Part shown: piece by piece, positions 22,666 to 34,630 of the stretch
How the letters are laid out: each line of letters starts with the position of its first letter
Position numbering within the stretch: the stretch's first letter is position 1
Assembly (NCBI RefSeq): GCF_001522545.3
Contig: NC_031769.1
Span: forward strand, 7,400,108 to 7,464,107
Source of the DNA: Parus major
Taxonomy: Eukaryota; Chordata; Aves; Passeriformes; Paridae
Reading direction: 5' to 3'
DNA: 64,000 nucleotides
Program-made: the position numbers and the translations under genes
The notes under the pieces: generated by a model
Database searches by the model: none
Told to the model about the DNA's origin: nothing
The model's input: only the letters and a program-made list of their open reading frames with translations

Positions 22666-23403
22666 ATGGAGCGCCCGCTCAACCTCAGCTGCCTCGCCGA
22701 TACGACGCCGGACAGCGGCAACAGGAGCGGGTCCTCCGCCGGCCCCGAGGGCGTCCAGGCCCATCTCTCCGTCTTCAGCGTGTTGGTCCTCACGCTGTTG
22801 GCCATGCTGGTGGTGGCCACGTTCCTCTGGAACGGGCTGGTCCTGGCCACCATCCTCCGCGTGCGCAGTTTCCACCGGGTGCCCCACAACCTGGTGGCCT
22901 CCATGGCCATCTCTGACGTGATGGTCGCGGCCCTCGTCATGCCCCTCAGCCTGGTGCACGAGTTGTCCGGGCGGCGGTGGCGGCTGGGCCGGTCGCTCTG
23001 CCAGGTGTGGATCTCCTTTGATGTGCTGTGCTGCACTGCCAGCATCTGGAATGTCACGGCCATTGCCCTCGACCGCTACTGGTCCATCACCCGTCACCTG
23101 GAGTACACACTCCGCACCCGGCGCCGCATCTCCAACATCATGATTGCTCTCATCTGGGCACTCTCCGCCTTTATCTCTCTGGCCCCACTGCTCTTTGGCT
23201 GGGGAGAGACTTACTCAGAGGACAGTGAAGAGTGCCAAGTCAGCCAGGAGCCCTCCTACACCATCTTCTCCACGTTCGGGGCCTTCTACCTGCCCCTCTG
23301 CGTGGTGCTCTTTGTGTACTGGAAGATCTACAAGGCTGCCAAGTTTCGAATCGGATCTCGCAAGAGCAACTCCATCACCCCCATTACACCAGAAGCACTG
23401 GAG
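22666..23403 (+). CDS. HTR5A: 5-hydroxytryptamine receptor 5A, coding exon 1
   Basis: HTR5A is a class A GPCR for serotonin in neuronal plasma membrane and signals mainly through Gi/o. Exon 1 encodes residues 1-246: extracellular N-terminus, TM1-TM5 and the start of intracellular loop 3. Visible hallmarks are N-glycosylation sequons at N6 and N19, amine-binding D119 in TM3 (3.32), C112 and C190 for the TM3-ECL2 disulfide, DRYW at 136-139, S202 (5.42) and P210 (5.50). Segments such as [13 protein letters not shown] and [14 protein letters not shown] are typical of the 5-HT5 receptors. The ATG has a strong context (GGCATGG). The donor is GAG|GTAGGT in phase 0. With exon 2 the protein is 356 aa, against 357 aa for the human receptor as I recall it. 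Linkage to PAXIP1 favours 5A over 5B. Confidence 0.95.
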
Positions 23404-24373
23404 GTAGGTCAGCTTGGTTGTGTTTTGCTCAGGTCAAGCACTGGCAGCAGGCAAGCCTTTGTAGAAGTTGGGGAAGCTTAAACCAAAAGTGTGCAAGTGA
23501 GCAGTGGTCCACCAAAGCCCTGTGGATCCTGGAGTCTTCTGAGGGAAGGCTGACTGCAAAGCTTGCAAACCCAGTCTGCTGGCTCCCTCCCAGCCCCCAG
23601 CTGTGAGCGCTCAAGGTGTAGCCAAAGCAACTTTGGGACGTATTGCGAGCCTGAGCGCCACGTGGGCGAGCGGTGACTCACAGGTGTCCCCCCATGGAAT
23701 GCTGAATCAGTGCTGGCCAGCATGAGTAAGGGGACACCGTCCCTCCCCTGGGGAGGCAAGGGGACAGTGGATGGATGGGCTGCTGTGTCTGCTGGGGACG
23801 GTACCTTGGCAACCAGCTGTGGCTTTGGGGACACTGTGAATTTACCCAGATAAAAAACACATGTGCAGAATGTCCTTGGAAATCTTTCCTAATCATGACT
23901 GCATCGTGTCAGTTCATCCCAGGCACGGTGACTCTGCACTGGAAAGATTTCTTGCAGGGAGGAAGCAAATGTATGCTAATTTTCTTCCCTCTCTACCAAG
24001 GACTCCTCAACTCAATGGGTTTAGAGAAAGTAAGCAGACTTCTGTACATGGCATGTGGGTGTGTGTCTGTTCTGCTATCAGATTATAAGTGGGGAAGTAA
24101 TCTTCATTACAATCAGATTGTAAGTGGGGAAGTGCTGCTGTGTGAGTAACCCCATGTACTCAGAACTCTCCCTAGTTTCTTTTCCAACCTCACAATAGTC
24201 TCCATCACCCAGAAAAGGTCATCCAGCCTGCGTTTCCCCTCAGAAGAGTGACGTGGATGGCCTGTGTTTCCCCTAGAGCCTTGGCCCTCGCTCACATTGT
24301 TGGGCTCTGTACCTGCTGTGTGGGATCACCTGGCTGGGGTACATATGGTGCAACTTGTGTTTGTGTTTGGCAG
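23404..24373 (+). other. HTR5A: HTR5A intron (970 bp)
   Basis: The boundaries are GTAGGT at 23,404 and a T/G-rich tract ending GGCAG at 24,373. The intron is short compared with the many-kilobase intron of mammalian HTR5A as I recall it. Reading through the donor stays open for 25 more codons to a TAA at 23,479-23,481. A 35-bp-period direct repeat (ATCAGATTATAAGTGGGGAA and a near copy) lies at about 24,077-24,133. Confidence 0.9.
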
Positions 24374-24706
24374 GTAAAGGAAGCGGCCCAGCAGCCACAG
24401 ATGGTCTTCACTGTCCGTCACGCCACTGTTACGTTCCAGACGGACGGAGACACGTGGAGAGAGCAGAAGGAAAAGAAAGCTGCCCTCATGGTGGGCATCC
24501 TTATCGGGGTCTTCGTGCTCTGCTGGATCCCCTTCTTCATCACAGAGCTCATCAATCCACTCTGCTCATGTGACATCCCACCTGTTTGGAAGAGCATTTT
24601 TCTATGGCTGGGCTATTCAAATTCCTTTTTTAATCCACTCATCTACACTGCTTTCAACAAAAACTACAACAATGCCTTCAGGAACCTATTCTTTAGGCAG
24701 CAGTGA
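24374..24706 (+). CDS. HTR5A: 5-hydroxytryptamine receptor 5A, coding exon 2
   Basis: This exon encodes residues 247-356: the rest of intracellular loop 3 ([20 protein letters not shown]), TM6, TM7 and a short C-terminal tail. The TM6 motif CWIP is at 296-299 with toggle-switch W297 and F300/F301. The TM7 motif NPLIY is at 333-337. The intracellular end [16 protein letters not shown] closes the protein at TGA 24,704-24,706. The acceptor CAG|GTAAAG joins exon 1 in phase 0. No frameshift or missing key residue was seen, so the gene looks intact. Confidence 0.95.
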   Translation, partial: VKEAAQQPQMVFTVRHATVTFQTDGDTWREQKEKKAALMVGILIGVFVLCWIPFFITELINPLCSCDIPPVWKSIFLWLGYSNSFFNPLIYTAFNKNYNNAFRNLFFRQQ

Positions 24707-25228
24707 GCAGAAAAAGCTTTCCTGCTGCCCCAGGAAGCTGATTTTGAGTGTCAATGATTCTGACCAAATTCCTGAGGAAGTTCAAAGCCACAGATACTGA
24801 GGTGATGCTGAAAATGCATCACTATGGGTCGTATGTCCCAGAATCAGTCCCAGTCCTTAGGCAGGCTCTCCATCCCAGCCTCTTAGCTGCTGTTTTTCCT
24901 GCAAGTAGCATGTAAGGGCTTCTCCTGCCAGCAGCCTGGCACCCTCGCTCCAGTGCCCTGCTGTGTTCCTCCTGCCTCCCCAGTGATGCTCTGTTTGGAG
25001 GCACCAAAGGTGCAGAGGAGTCCACTGGCAAAGAAACGTTGGTTTGGCCACTGCTGGTGTCTCCCAGCATTAATCAGCTTTGTCCCACGTGCAAAGCTGG
25101 GACCCTAAAATATCAGGAGGTTTTGTGATTACATATGAGAGTACATATTTTATGGCTTGGCTGAAAACAAGGTTTGACTTGTCTTTCACTGGTAAAGACT
25201 GCAAAGTGTTTGTTTTTTGGGGAATAAA
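24707..25228 (+). other. HTR5A: Probable HTR5A 3' UTR, minimal extent
   Basis: The first canonical AATAAA after the stop codon is at 25,223-25,228, in GGGGAATAAAACCC. A cleavage site shortly downstream would give a 3' UTR of about 0.5 kb. Longer UTRs using later signals are equally possible. Confidence 0.4.
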
Positions 25229-28200
25229 ACCCTTGGTAAGGGTGAAGTGCAGACTACAATTACCAAGCTTTTTGTCACATACTTTGGGCAAAATTGTGTC
25301 TGTTTGCTTTTGGATTCTATGTAGCAGTTTGTTTTTTTAAAAAAAAAACAACAAACAAAAACTTATTGTGAAAACTTAATGTATGGTGTACCCTGGAATG
25401 AGAGAGGATGCATGGAAAACTCACCTCTCATTCCCCAACTGCTACTTGTAAGCATCTGCCTCAAACCTTTATGTTCAGAAATACCAGCTGTAAATGCTAA
25501 TCTTCATGCCTGTTGTTTCCCATTTTAAAACATAAATGTATTTTGAGCAGCTGTGGGCAGATTTCCTGTAGTTTCAGGATATGCAAGGGGTGTATTTCAA
25601 GTTGCCTTTCAATGAGGAGCTGTGTTTTACTATTTCTGAGTGCAATCCAGAACTTGAAACCAAAGCAAAAACGCTACTTTGTTTCCACAAGCACTGGGTT
25701 GCAGGCAAAGGGCAGTTAATGACAGATGATATTTCTTTCTGGAAGCGTAATCAAACCATGGAGCCTCTCTTCTCCAAGGAACAGACCTGAATATTTCTTT
25801 TTTTGCCCACCTGTCCTTCTCTTCCCACCCCTCTAAGGCTCCATCCCATGTGGTTGTTACTGCTCTGTTGCCTCCCTGCCTTTCTACATTGCCAACTTAA
25901 TTATAGTAGTTGGCATTTCACTCCTCGAATTAGAGTTACACACTTTATACTGCGCTGCCAAAAGACTGACAGGACTGCAGATAAAGGAAAGCATTAGCTT
26001 TAACTTGGTTCTGGGGAAGCCACTGAAATCAGACCACAACTAAAACAGTGAAAAGAAATACAAGATGGAAATCAGAACAGCCTAATTTCATGTCAGATAT
26101 CTCAAGAAGAGATAAAAGGGAAAGATGTCAATAAATGATGGTAAAGCTCCCTGGGGTTGGATCCTGTAGTAGATCGTGAGACATCAGATGTTAAAATTGT
26201 CACTGGTCCTTGAAACCAGTCAAAAATCCTGGCAGAGCTGGCAATAAAAGCCCTTTTTCTTTTGCTGTCTCTGGGCAGGTGAAAATGGAAGCAGAAGTCA
26301 AGGTGCTATTAAAGCACTGCAGCCCTTTCAGGACCAGTTAGACAAACATCCATCAGCACTGACATGGACATAGCTGATCCACCCTTTTGGCAAGAAGAGA
26401 AATAGGATAGCCCTTTAGATCTTCCTTAACACCATCTTTAAAAAGTCTGATAGAAATATTGGGTAAAACCCTGCCCTCATTGAAAGTAATGGACGATTTT
26501 TCAGCGATTTCAAATGAATCAGATTTTTATGTGGCATGTCTTGTCTTGTAAAAGCGTAGTTTTAATGTTAATTAATTCAAGGAGAAGATGGGTGGGATGG
26601 GAGTAATCTTCTAATTCCCATGAAAGAGGCTCTGACCTGCCCCTTAACTGTGGGCCAATCTTTACAACTAGTAAAGAGCATTTTCTTTCTTGTTACATAT
26701 TTTAAAATATTATTAGTAACATCTCTGATGTATCAAGAATTGTAATAAACTCTTGAGCAGCTTTTTTTACTGGTTTTATAAAGGCTGTGCTGCTTTCTCT
26801 GGGCAGTTCATCACTGATGCTGAGTTGTTCCATTTGGAAGTTGCTGCTTTTGTTGTGCCAAGGGTTGTTTAGCCAAAAACGACTTGGAAAAAACACTTCC
26901 CTTTTCAAGCCAGAACTTCAGCTAAGGTTGGTGGTGCCAGAAAGGAGGAGACTACTTCTTAGGCCCTCAGAGTGACACTTTAAACAAGTCAAAGCGTGGA
27001 TCACCTGGGAAGTTGAACCTTAATTCCCCATTTTCTCACCCAACACCATGTCTGCACAGACCCATGTCAGTCCCAGCTGTATCTATGCCATTTTTACTTG
27101 CTCTTTGATGAGTACTGCAGATTCTCTTGTTTCTGTTGTGTGAGGTCCTTGTGCAGGTTGTGGAATCAGCTGCAAACTCAAATTAATGCCCCCTTTAAGC
27201 AGACAAACTGAAATCATGGGGAAATTCCCTACTTTTGTTGCAGTTTGGCGCTGGGGTGAAGCTCCCTTTCATTGCACCCTCTGTTTATTCATGCTGTGCC
27301 TTAAGCAGTCACAGGGAGACAGGGGATAATTTTAAACTGACACTAGATAACTCTAATTTGCCTGTAGTCATGAGTATTCCACCATCCTGGTGTAAATTAC
27401 ACTCTCATTTATTTGACAGGCAACATCTGATACAATCATTTTCAGCAAAAAACCAGTTTTCAGTTGGTCATAAGATTTGTTCTTTTAAATCTTGACAAAA
27501 TTAGCAGCTTTTGTATTGGCCAATTCCTGCAGCTTGAGACCCAACACCATGGGATTTTCATCTCAAGATCATTCCTGCAATGCAATATGACCAGGCAGGG
27601 AAAATATCATTATTCTGGAGGTTGCACTGCAGAATCATACTGAAACATGCCACAATGATCTCAGCACAGGGAAGTGTCACAAAGAGACCTGGACATCTGA
27701 TCCAGGCTCTGAGGCTTTTTACAAACCTCTCATTATTCAAACACAGATGCTGAGTGGGCTCCCAGAGATGCAAATCATGTTTGAAGACATAGGCAACCAC
27801 AGCTTCAAAGGAGGCATCTTGTACCTTCTTGTTCCCATTTATACACAGAATCAGTGGTGTGAAGAGATCTGCCTCAGTGAGGCTTTGTGAGGATTAATTA
27901 CTAAATGTTTATCATGTACCAGGAAGGTGGAACGCTCTGGTTTGAATGCCGAGCAGCATTATAAATTGAGCTTCCATTTAATTCCTAGGAAGAACGTTAT
28001 TACCCATTATTATTGAGTTTTATACGCAATTTAATGGCTATATAATACTTCCAGAATAGATTTAACTAACCTGCTCCCACTTACAATTAATTTAGTTCCC
28101 TCTCAATGCCCTGACAATCCAGTGAACATCTGTATGGGAGCTCGGGAGCGAGAGCAGCGTGTGCTGAATTCCGGCTGAGCGTCTCCTCGCGATGCTGAGC

Positions 28201-31200
28201 GCGTGCTGTCAAGGTTCAAGGAGCAGCAGCTCTCCAGGCAGTCTGCTCTGCGTTTCTTTTACTTTTTAGGGAAGAAAGAAAAAGTCATTGGAGGAAGCCT
28301 GTGGATTACATGACAGGTTGGCTAACTGCCTTCCTCCTCCCCCCTCCAGCCTGCTGGGCTCCCTTATCACAGGCAGGCCAGGCAGGTGACTCCAGGACAT
28401 GCACCGGCCCTATGAAGCCAGAGGTGAGCCACACAGGACTTCATCCCCTGGTAATTTTCTGGGCTTTTCATAAAAAATACTGCTAGGAGATGTATTTTTT
28501 GGACTGCCAGCAGCAGCTGAAAGTGGGAGTTTCCTGGAAGTAAAGTTGCAGGTAATTAAAGAAATTTCACCTGACAAGGGTAATTAATGACTATTCCTTC
28601 CAGCAATTGCAGTGGTGAGGTGTGACTGACAAAGTGTCAAAGTGATTTTTGCAAGGCAGTGGTTTGAGTGGTTTGGCTGCTTTGTTCATCATGTTTTGCT
28701 CTTGGACCCCTTATTTTACCATCACTGGTAGAGCATCTCCCCAGGACTCCAGCAAAGCCATGGTGAATGTGATACAGGCACCATGAATGCTCCATGTAAG
28801 AACAGCAGGGTGAAACGTACATGACAAAATTAGCATCCCCACTGCCATGCACCCTGGCATGAAAATCATGACACTACCAGCATTTCATCAAATTTAAGAC
28901 ATGGCCAAAGAGCTCTTTAAATCCTCATTATTTTTAGTTATACTGAGGTGCTGAGGAAGTTGCAGAAGACTGGAAGAGAGCTGGAACTGTGCCAGAATTT
29001 TAAAAAGGCAAATTTGGAGAGCCAAGTATTTCTAAGATAAATCCTGTTACTGATTTACAGCTTGAAATTGATCTTTGGCAAAAAAAAAGTGGAAGAGCTG
29101 ATAAAGGACTTGGTGAATAAAAAATTACAGGAAATAAATATAATTAAAATAAATCACATTGATGTCTTTGATTGCAGCACATTGTTCATTTCTGATGGCG
29201 ATATAAAGTATTCACTCAATAATGAATCAGAGTTGACAACATTCAATGCCTCCATTAAAAATTGAAGAAGAAACCAATATGAGGTTCAAACTGTCCAATA
29301 ATTGCTAATGACTTACGGACTTGGAAAGGTATAAATACAGAAAATAAGGTCACTTCTGCAGAGAAGCAAGGATGAAAACTGTCTGGGAGCATTTCAGCCT
29401 GGGGTGAGGGAAAGGCACGTGTCCAGGAGCAGTGGGATGGGGCCCTGGTTGCAGGAGGAGAGACAAGAGAAGGTTGCTGTGATGGGGTGCATCAGGAGCT
29501 GAACATATGGGGCTTTTCAGCATTTCAGGAACAAGCAGGCTTATTTCTTGCCTGTGCATGGGCTGTATCCAGCTGTGGGTTTTATTCTGCTCACTGGAGG
29601 AGAGGCTGTGATTTCAGTTCATCTTCGTATTGCTCCTCCCTCCTCCTCGCCACTGCCAGCCAGTCAGCCTCAGCATTGCCATTCTGTGCCATTTCCCATG
29701 CTAGCCAAGTCAAATACTGTTCCTAATCATCCTCAAAAGCAAGGCAGATGGGCCCTTTCCCTGGCTCCCCCAGTGCATTGTTGTTTTCTGTCCATTTCAG
29801 CAGTTGGAACAGCAGCTTCTGCGATGCTGAAGCCCCACTGCTGCTGGGGGATGGGGCCAAACAGGGCTGGGTGCAGCTCCAGGGGTTGTCCCTGGAGCAG
29901 GCACTGCCCCACCAATGCTCTCTGATAGGAACTAGGATGGGGAAAGATAAAACTGGAGCTATTCCCTCTCCTTGGCTTTCTGCTGGAGCCATTCTCAACA
30001 AAATGGTTCCTAATCCTGCTTCTAGTCCTCACCCTGCTTCTGGTGAGACCAAACGTGGCAAGGCAGCCACTACCATGGGCCTGGTCATCTCTGCAGGAAG
30101 GAGAAAGAGAGGGGTAAAAAACTTTTCACTGGAACTCTAATTGCAGGAAAATATTCCCCAATCCTGACTGCCCTCCTGGGAGAGGATACAAAGTCCATGT
30201 GGCTGAGATATCCACCCTGCCCAGTTCAGTACCCCCGGTAGCTGCCGAGGGTGGACACCTCTGTATTGTTCCAAACTGCCTGCTGGCTGCTCACCAGGTC
30301 CCGAGTCTGTGCAAGTCTTGGACTGAAACACTGCATTTTTCATCAGTTCAGGGCTGCAGCCTGAGGTCAGTGCTTCTTCCTTGTGCCTTTTCATCCCCAA
30401 ATTGTGCTTAAGCACAGGTCCCACCATCAGTTGATGGAACAGAGGAGGGCAGCCTTTCAAAATTAGCATCTCTGTTGGTGAAGAAAATCTCCATGTCTCT
30501 GGGCCCAAGATGTCAAACCAATAGCCACAAAACCCCAAAATCTGCTTCTTCCTGCCTGATTCAATGTTTGAATCACCTGGTTCTTCACGTGGTGACAGGT
30601 GGGCAGACACCTGCTTGGGCAGTCCCAAAACTTAAACCATGCCTGGCCAAGCTCACCTTGCAAAGGTCCATTACGTGTCCCACCTTTTTACTGCTCCCCT
30701 GTGGTGCTGTTCTGGAGCTCTGGCTATCAGGAAACCATTTACACGTTGGCCAGGGTGCTGCCTCTGCAACATCTCCCTGGCACGGCACAGCTGGATCAAA
30801 CAGGGCTGTTTCCAACCCAAAAGAGCCTGTGCCACATAGACCGTCATGAAAATTAATGTGATCACCTTCTAGATCTGCCTGACATGCTGCCCCACAAGCT
30901 ACCTGTGCTGCTGTCAGACAGACTTCAGAGAGGACAAGCAGAGCCCGTGGTCACGTATTTTCACAGTTTGAGTGGAAACCTGCCTTTGAGGAGGGGGGAG
31001 GGATAATTTTGATGCTTTGCCAAATGGCTCTTTCGGTGGGCACCGGAGCATATGGAGCCTCTTGCACAATTGCCCGGGAGCTGCAGTTCTGTGATGTTTT
31101 TTCTCTCCTCAGCTGCTCACCTGATGCCAAAGTTTCCAGGTGCAGTAAGGCAGGATGCTCCTGCAGCGCGTCTTGGACCTTCCACCTGCCCATCACGGCG

Positions 31201-32269
31201 CTGGGGTGAATATTAAACAGACAGCAGATGCCAAGTGCAAGCACACTTGCGGCCCCGAGGGGTTTCTCAATATTTGGAATTTGAATGGAAAAAGAAACAG
31301 AGAACCCGTGGTATTAAGCAATTAAGCTTTTTTGAGACTTTTAAGAAGGAGACAGGTAGATGCTGAGGAGAGGTGATGCAGCACGCAGCCACACTCCTCT
31401 GCTTCCTGCAGCTTTGCAGCACAAACCTCAGCCTTACAGGGGGTTTCAGAGCACGTTACTCTGACTAAAGCCCTCGGGCTACTTTACAAGCTGTTAATAG
31501 TTGCCAACCAAAATGAGTGTCAGGGCTTTTTCTTATTAAAATGAGCATTTAGGGCACCTGGAGAACACTGTAAGGAGCATAAATCCTGTCAGTTCTTTCT
31601 GAAACCATCAAATTGTCCAGTGCTTGCATGCAGAACATAGCAAATAACTTTTAAATGTAATTTATTTGACAGCAAATCTGCTTCTGCTCATCAGATCAGC
31701 TTTTCCACCACTTTTACTCACACATTTCCAAGACACCACGTACCCACCCACTGTGCGTGTGCTACAGCACCTTCCCCTGGTGATTCCACAGGTGACTGTC
31801 CCGCAGGGATTGTGTCCTGGACTCCCCAGCATGAGGTGCAATGCAGCACCTCCTGCCCTCCCTGGTCACCTGGCCTTCAGGGTACACTGGATGTGGCATG
31901 TTTGGAGGCTCTGGGCTGACTTTCAGACCCCTGTTCCTCATCCCTCTGTCTGGCAGCCCCAGGTGAGCAGCAGCTCCCGCTCCACGCCGCTTCTCCTGGC
32001 TCCCTTCTTGCTCTTGGAGATGCCCCGAGGAGTTCTGCCATGGCTCGGTGGAGCCTATTTCCTCCTGTAGAGCCTGTGGTGGTGCTCCCAGAGCTGCTCC
32101 TCGGGGGCCAATGGAGAAGACATCACCTGATTTGGTGTCATCTGGGTGAGCCATGAAGCCCCAGATCAAATGGGCTGATATCCCTCTGAAACTGCAGTGG
32201 GCTCGGACACTTCAAAACCATAAAGCAGCCGTGATCCTCACTGAGGGGGACGCTGAGGGAAAAAGGGAA
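25229..32269. other. Intergenic sequence, no gene recognised
   Basis: There is no exon with a recognisable domain. The segment 27,880-28,110 is AT-rich with many TAATTA/ATTTA cores and is followed by a small CpG cluster at 28,136-28,215, which would fit a regulatory element. The segment 28,945-29,265 has the look of a very old LINE remnant (TGTGCCAGAATTTTAAAAAG) followed by AT-rich sequence. The remaining open frames are short and unlike known proteins. Confidence 0.5.
28945..29265 (+). mobile_element. Possible ancient LINE (CR1/L3-like) remnant
   Basis: GAAGTTGCAGAAGACTGGAA, TGTGCCAGAATTTTAAAAAG and CCTGTTACTGATTTACAGCT recall the reverse-transcriptase region of old CR1/L3-type LINEs. A 67-codon open frame at 29,062-29,265 (Lys/Ile/Asn-rich) follows, with no recognised domain. 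The assignment rests on short word matches only. Confidence 0.25.
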
Positions 32270-32770
32270 TTGTCTCAGCCACGGTGTCCCCATCGCTGTT
32301 AATGGGAGCGGAGTTAATTAATGATCTCTTCCAGGAGCCGCGCTCCCGGGGAAGGGCTCGCACACACCCCGGGCTCGGGGACACTGCGGAGATGCAGAGC
32401 GCTGTGCTTCCTCCCCAGCTCGTACCTGTGCTCCTGCACAAGCCCAGAGGCTGCCGGGGGACGGGAGGTGTCTCTGGAGGCAGCAGAGGGCTGAGGAGAG
32501 CCGCTGGCTCTGTCCCGCAGGACGGGAGCCGGGGGCCAGCGGGGCGGCCGGAGCTGCGGGCGGCAGACAGACAGACAGACAGAGCGCTCTGCCCTGGCAG
32601 CGGGACAGCGAGCTGACTGCTCCTCGCTGCACGGAGGACACGGAAAAAACACCATCTGGGCCGCTCACCTTCCCCCTGCTCCGTGGCAAGATCGGTCTAC
32701 TCGGCAAGACGAGAGCTGAGCGTGCTCGGATCTGCTCGAGGGTGGCAGCACAGGGCAGAAAGAGACTGAT
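32270..32770. promoter_or_regulatory. Orphan CpG-rich patch
   Basis: About 500 bp clearly richer in G+C and CpG than the 20 kb around it, with no recognised coding exon. A GACA microsatellite (GCAGACAGACAGACAGACAG) lies at about 32,563-32,583. It could be the promoter of an unannotated non-coding RNA or an intergenic enhancer island. Confidence 0.4.
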
Positions 32771-33130
32771 TGCTGCTCTTCTGCCAGCTGCCATGCAGGG
32801 GGAAATGGAGCAAAAGCCCTTTTATTGTTCCCAGATGTAGTCCTGAGAGATGGCAGGATGCTCAGAGACTAATTTTTTAATTGTTACTTGAATGGTTGTG
32901 AAGCACCTAAATAACCTGGATAATGCAAACCTTAGTGCTGAGAGTGGAAGGAAGGAAAAATGCACTCTGTCGCTGAGCAAGTCCCCTCCAGCTCTGAGAT
33001 GTGCAAAATGAGCAGTGTGCTCACGTTGTTCAGCATTTGGATGCTCACCTTCATACAGCCCCTTGTAAGTGGAAAACATCTTTTTTGTTTAGCATGTACA
33101 GCTGATATTACAGCCCTCTAAACCACACCA

Positions 33131-33283
33131 GTGGTCACCAGCCTGACAGAGTTCAAGAAGAGTTTGGACAATTCTCCCAGGCATGTGGTGTGACTCTTGG
33201 GGTTGGTTCTTTGTGAGGCCAGGAGCTGGGCTTGATGATCCTCGTGGGTGCCTTCCAACTCAGCATATTCTGTGATTCTGTGA
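33131..33283 (+). mobile_element. CR1 LINE 3' end
   Basis: CAGCCTGACAGAGTTCAAGA, GAGTTTGGACAATTCTCCCA, GGGCTTGATGATCCTCGTGG, GTGCCTTCCAACTCAGCATA, TTCTGTGATTCTGTGA is a forward CR1 tail ending in the octamer repeats. Confidence 0.85.
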
Positions 33284-33864
33284 AATCAACTGGCCTCCTT
33301 CCTCTGCCTCTTCTCATTGCCCTGAATTTTGAGATGCCGCAGAGTAGAATCAGCACTGCACATTTCCAGACTCCTTTCTGTATCCAACTTTGCACCCTCT
33401 AACTCTCCTACTCCTTCCAAAGGCACAGCTACAGCCTGGCTGGGGGAGTCCCCAGTGGGGTGTGTCTTCAGCAAAAAGACATGAAAACCAGAATTACCCA
33501 CATTGTAGGATGATGTTATTTTTGAAGAATGACTGGTTTATTTTATGGGGCCAGGATGCAACTTTTTTATGCACGAATGTCCTTAGGAGTCTTTATAGAC
33601 ACAGGTGAATATGGGAGCCTTTTTCTTTGTCCTTTGGCCTCCAAGCAGAGCAGCACAGAACACGTGGGAACATGCACACAGCAATTTCCCAGATGAATTG
33701 CTCTGAGTTTTCCCACTAAACATACAGCACTGCACACCTAAACATACCAGGGAAACATATTCTCTTTGGGAACAGCTCTCATCCCCCACACACTGGAAAA
33801 AATCAACACAAACAAACACTTTTCCTACAAAACATACACAAAATCACTCACGCATTTCTTTTTA
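33284..33864. other. Intergenic spacer between two CR1 copies
   Basis: No gene or further repeat recognised. Confidence 0.5.
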
Positions 33865-34015
33865 CAATCACAGAATCATAGGATGGTTTGGGTTGCAAGA
33901 GACCTTAGGGATCATCTTGTTCCAAGCCCCCTGCCACTGGCAGGGACACCTTCCAATATGCCCCATCCAGGCTGGCTTTGAAAACCTCCAGGGATGGGGA
34001 AGTGGTCACACTGCA
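33865..34015 (-). mobile_element. CR1 LINE 3'-end fragment, reverse orientation
   Basis: ATCACAGAATCATAGGATGG, TTTGGGTTGCAAGAGACCTT, CCACTGGCAGGGACACCTTC and CCCCATCCAGGCTGG are the reverse complement of a CR1 tail. Confidence 0.9.
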
Positions 34016-34392
34016 TCCACTCTTATAGCTGCCTTTTGGTAATTTTGCTCTTGACTAGAAATACTGAATGAATGTGTGAAGGATTAAAACCTGTCTCAGC
34101 AAAATGTTAATTAATAAAGCCTCTCTCTGATCAAGGGAAAAAGGAAAGGTGAATCAAAGGCAAACTGATTTTCACCAAGGAAAATTCTGATAGCTTGTTG
34201 AATTTTTCTATTGCATCAATTATATGTGATTTGAGAAGATAAAGCATTTCCTGAACCCTTCCTGGAGGAGATTAGCAGAATGTTTTGGTAATCCCTCTGA
34301 TCCCTCAGGAGTGAATGCTACTTTATCATTCTGCATGAAGGGTTGATGTTATAGACAGAGACTGCTACAGAGATAAGAAATGGGACCAAGAG

Positions 34393-34630
34393 GTCACAGA
34401 ATGGCTGAGGTTGGGAAGTCACCTGGTTCACCCCCCTGCTCAAGCACCTAGAGCTGGTTGCCCCGGACCATGTCCAGATGGCTTTTGGGTGTCTCCAAGG
34501 ATGGAGACTCCACACCTGGGCAACCTGTGCAAGTGCTCAGGCAACCTCAACAAAAATATATTTCCTGATGTTCAGAATGTTTTCATTTTCCCCCATTGCC
34601 TCTGACCCTGTCACTGGGTGCCACTGGACC
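34393..34630 (-). mobile_element. CR1 LINE fragment, different subfamily, reverse orientation
   Basis: GTCACAGAATGGCTGAGGTT, AAGCACCTAGAGCTGGTTGC, GACCATGTCCAGATGGCTTT, CTCCAAGGATGGAGACTCCA and the later ATTGCCTCTGACCCTGTCAC match the CR1 subfamily with the mCCATGTCCAG block. It differs from the copy just to its left, so this is a separate insertion. Confidence 0.85.

Noticed and set aside
22054..23097. 347-codon minus-strand frame and its repeated Ser-Gly-Leu-Leu region
   Set aside because: It is antisense to HTR5A exon 1 and reads the 10-bp tandem repeat from the other strand. HTR5A explains the coding signal.
22666..24706. HTR5B as the identity of the receptor
   Set aside because: The neighbouring PAXIP1 exon matches the HTR5A locus, and the loop 3 and TM sequences agree with 5A as I know it. 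A phylogeny would settle any doubt.
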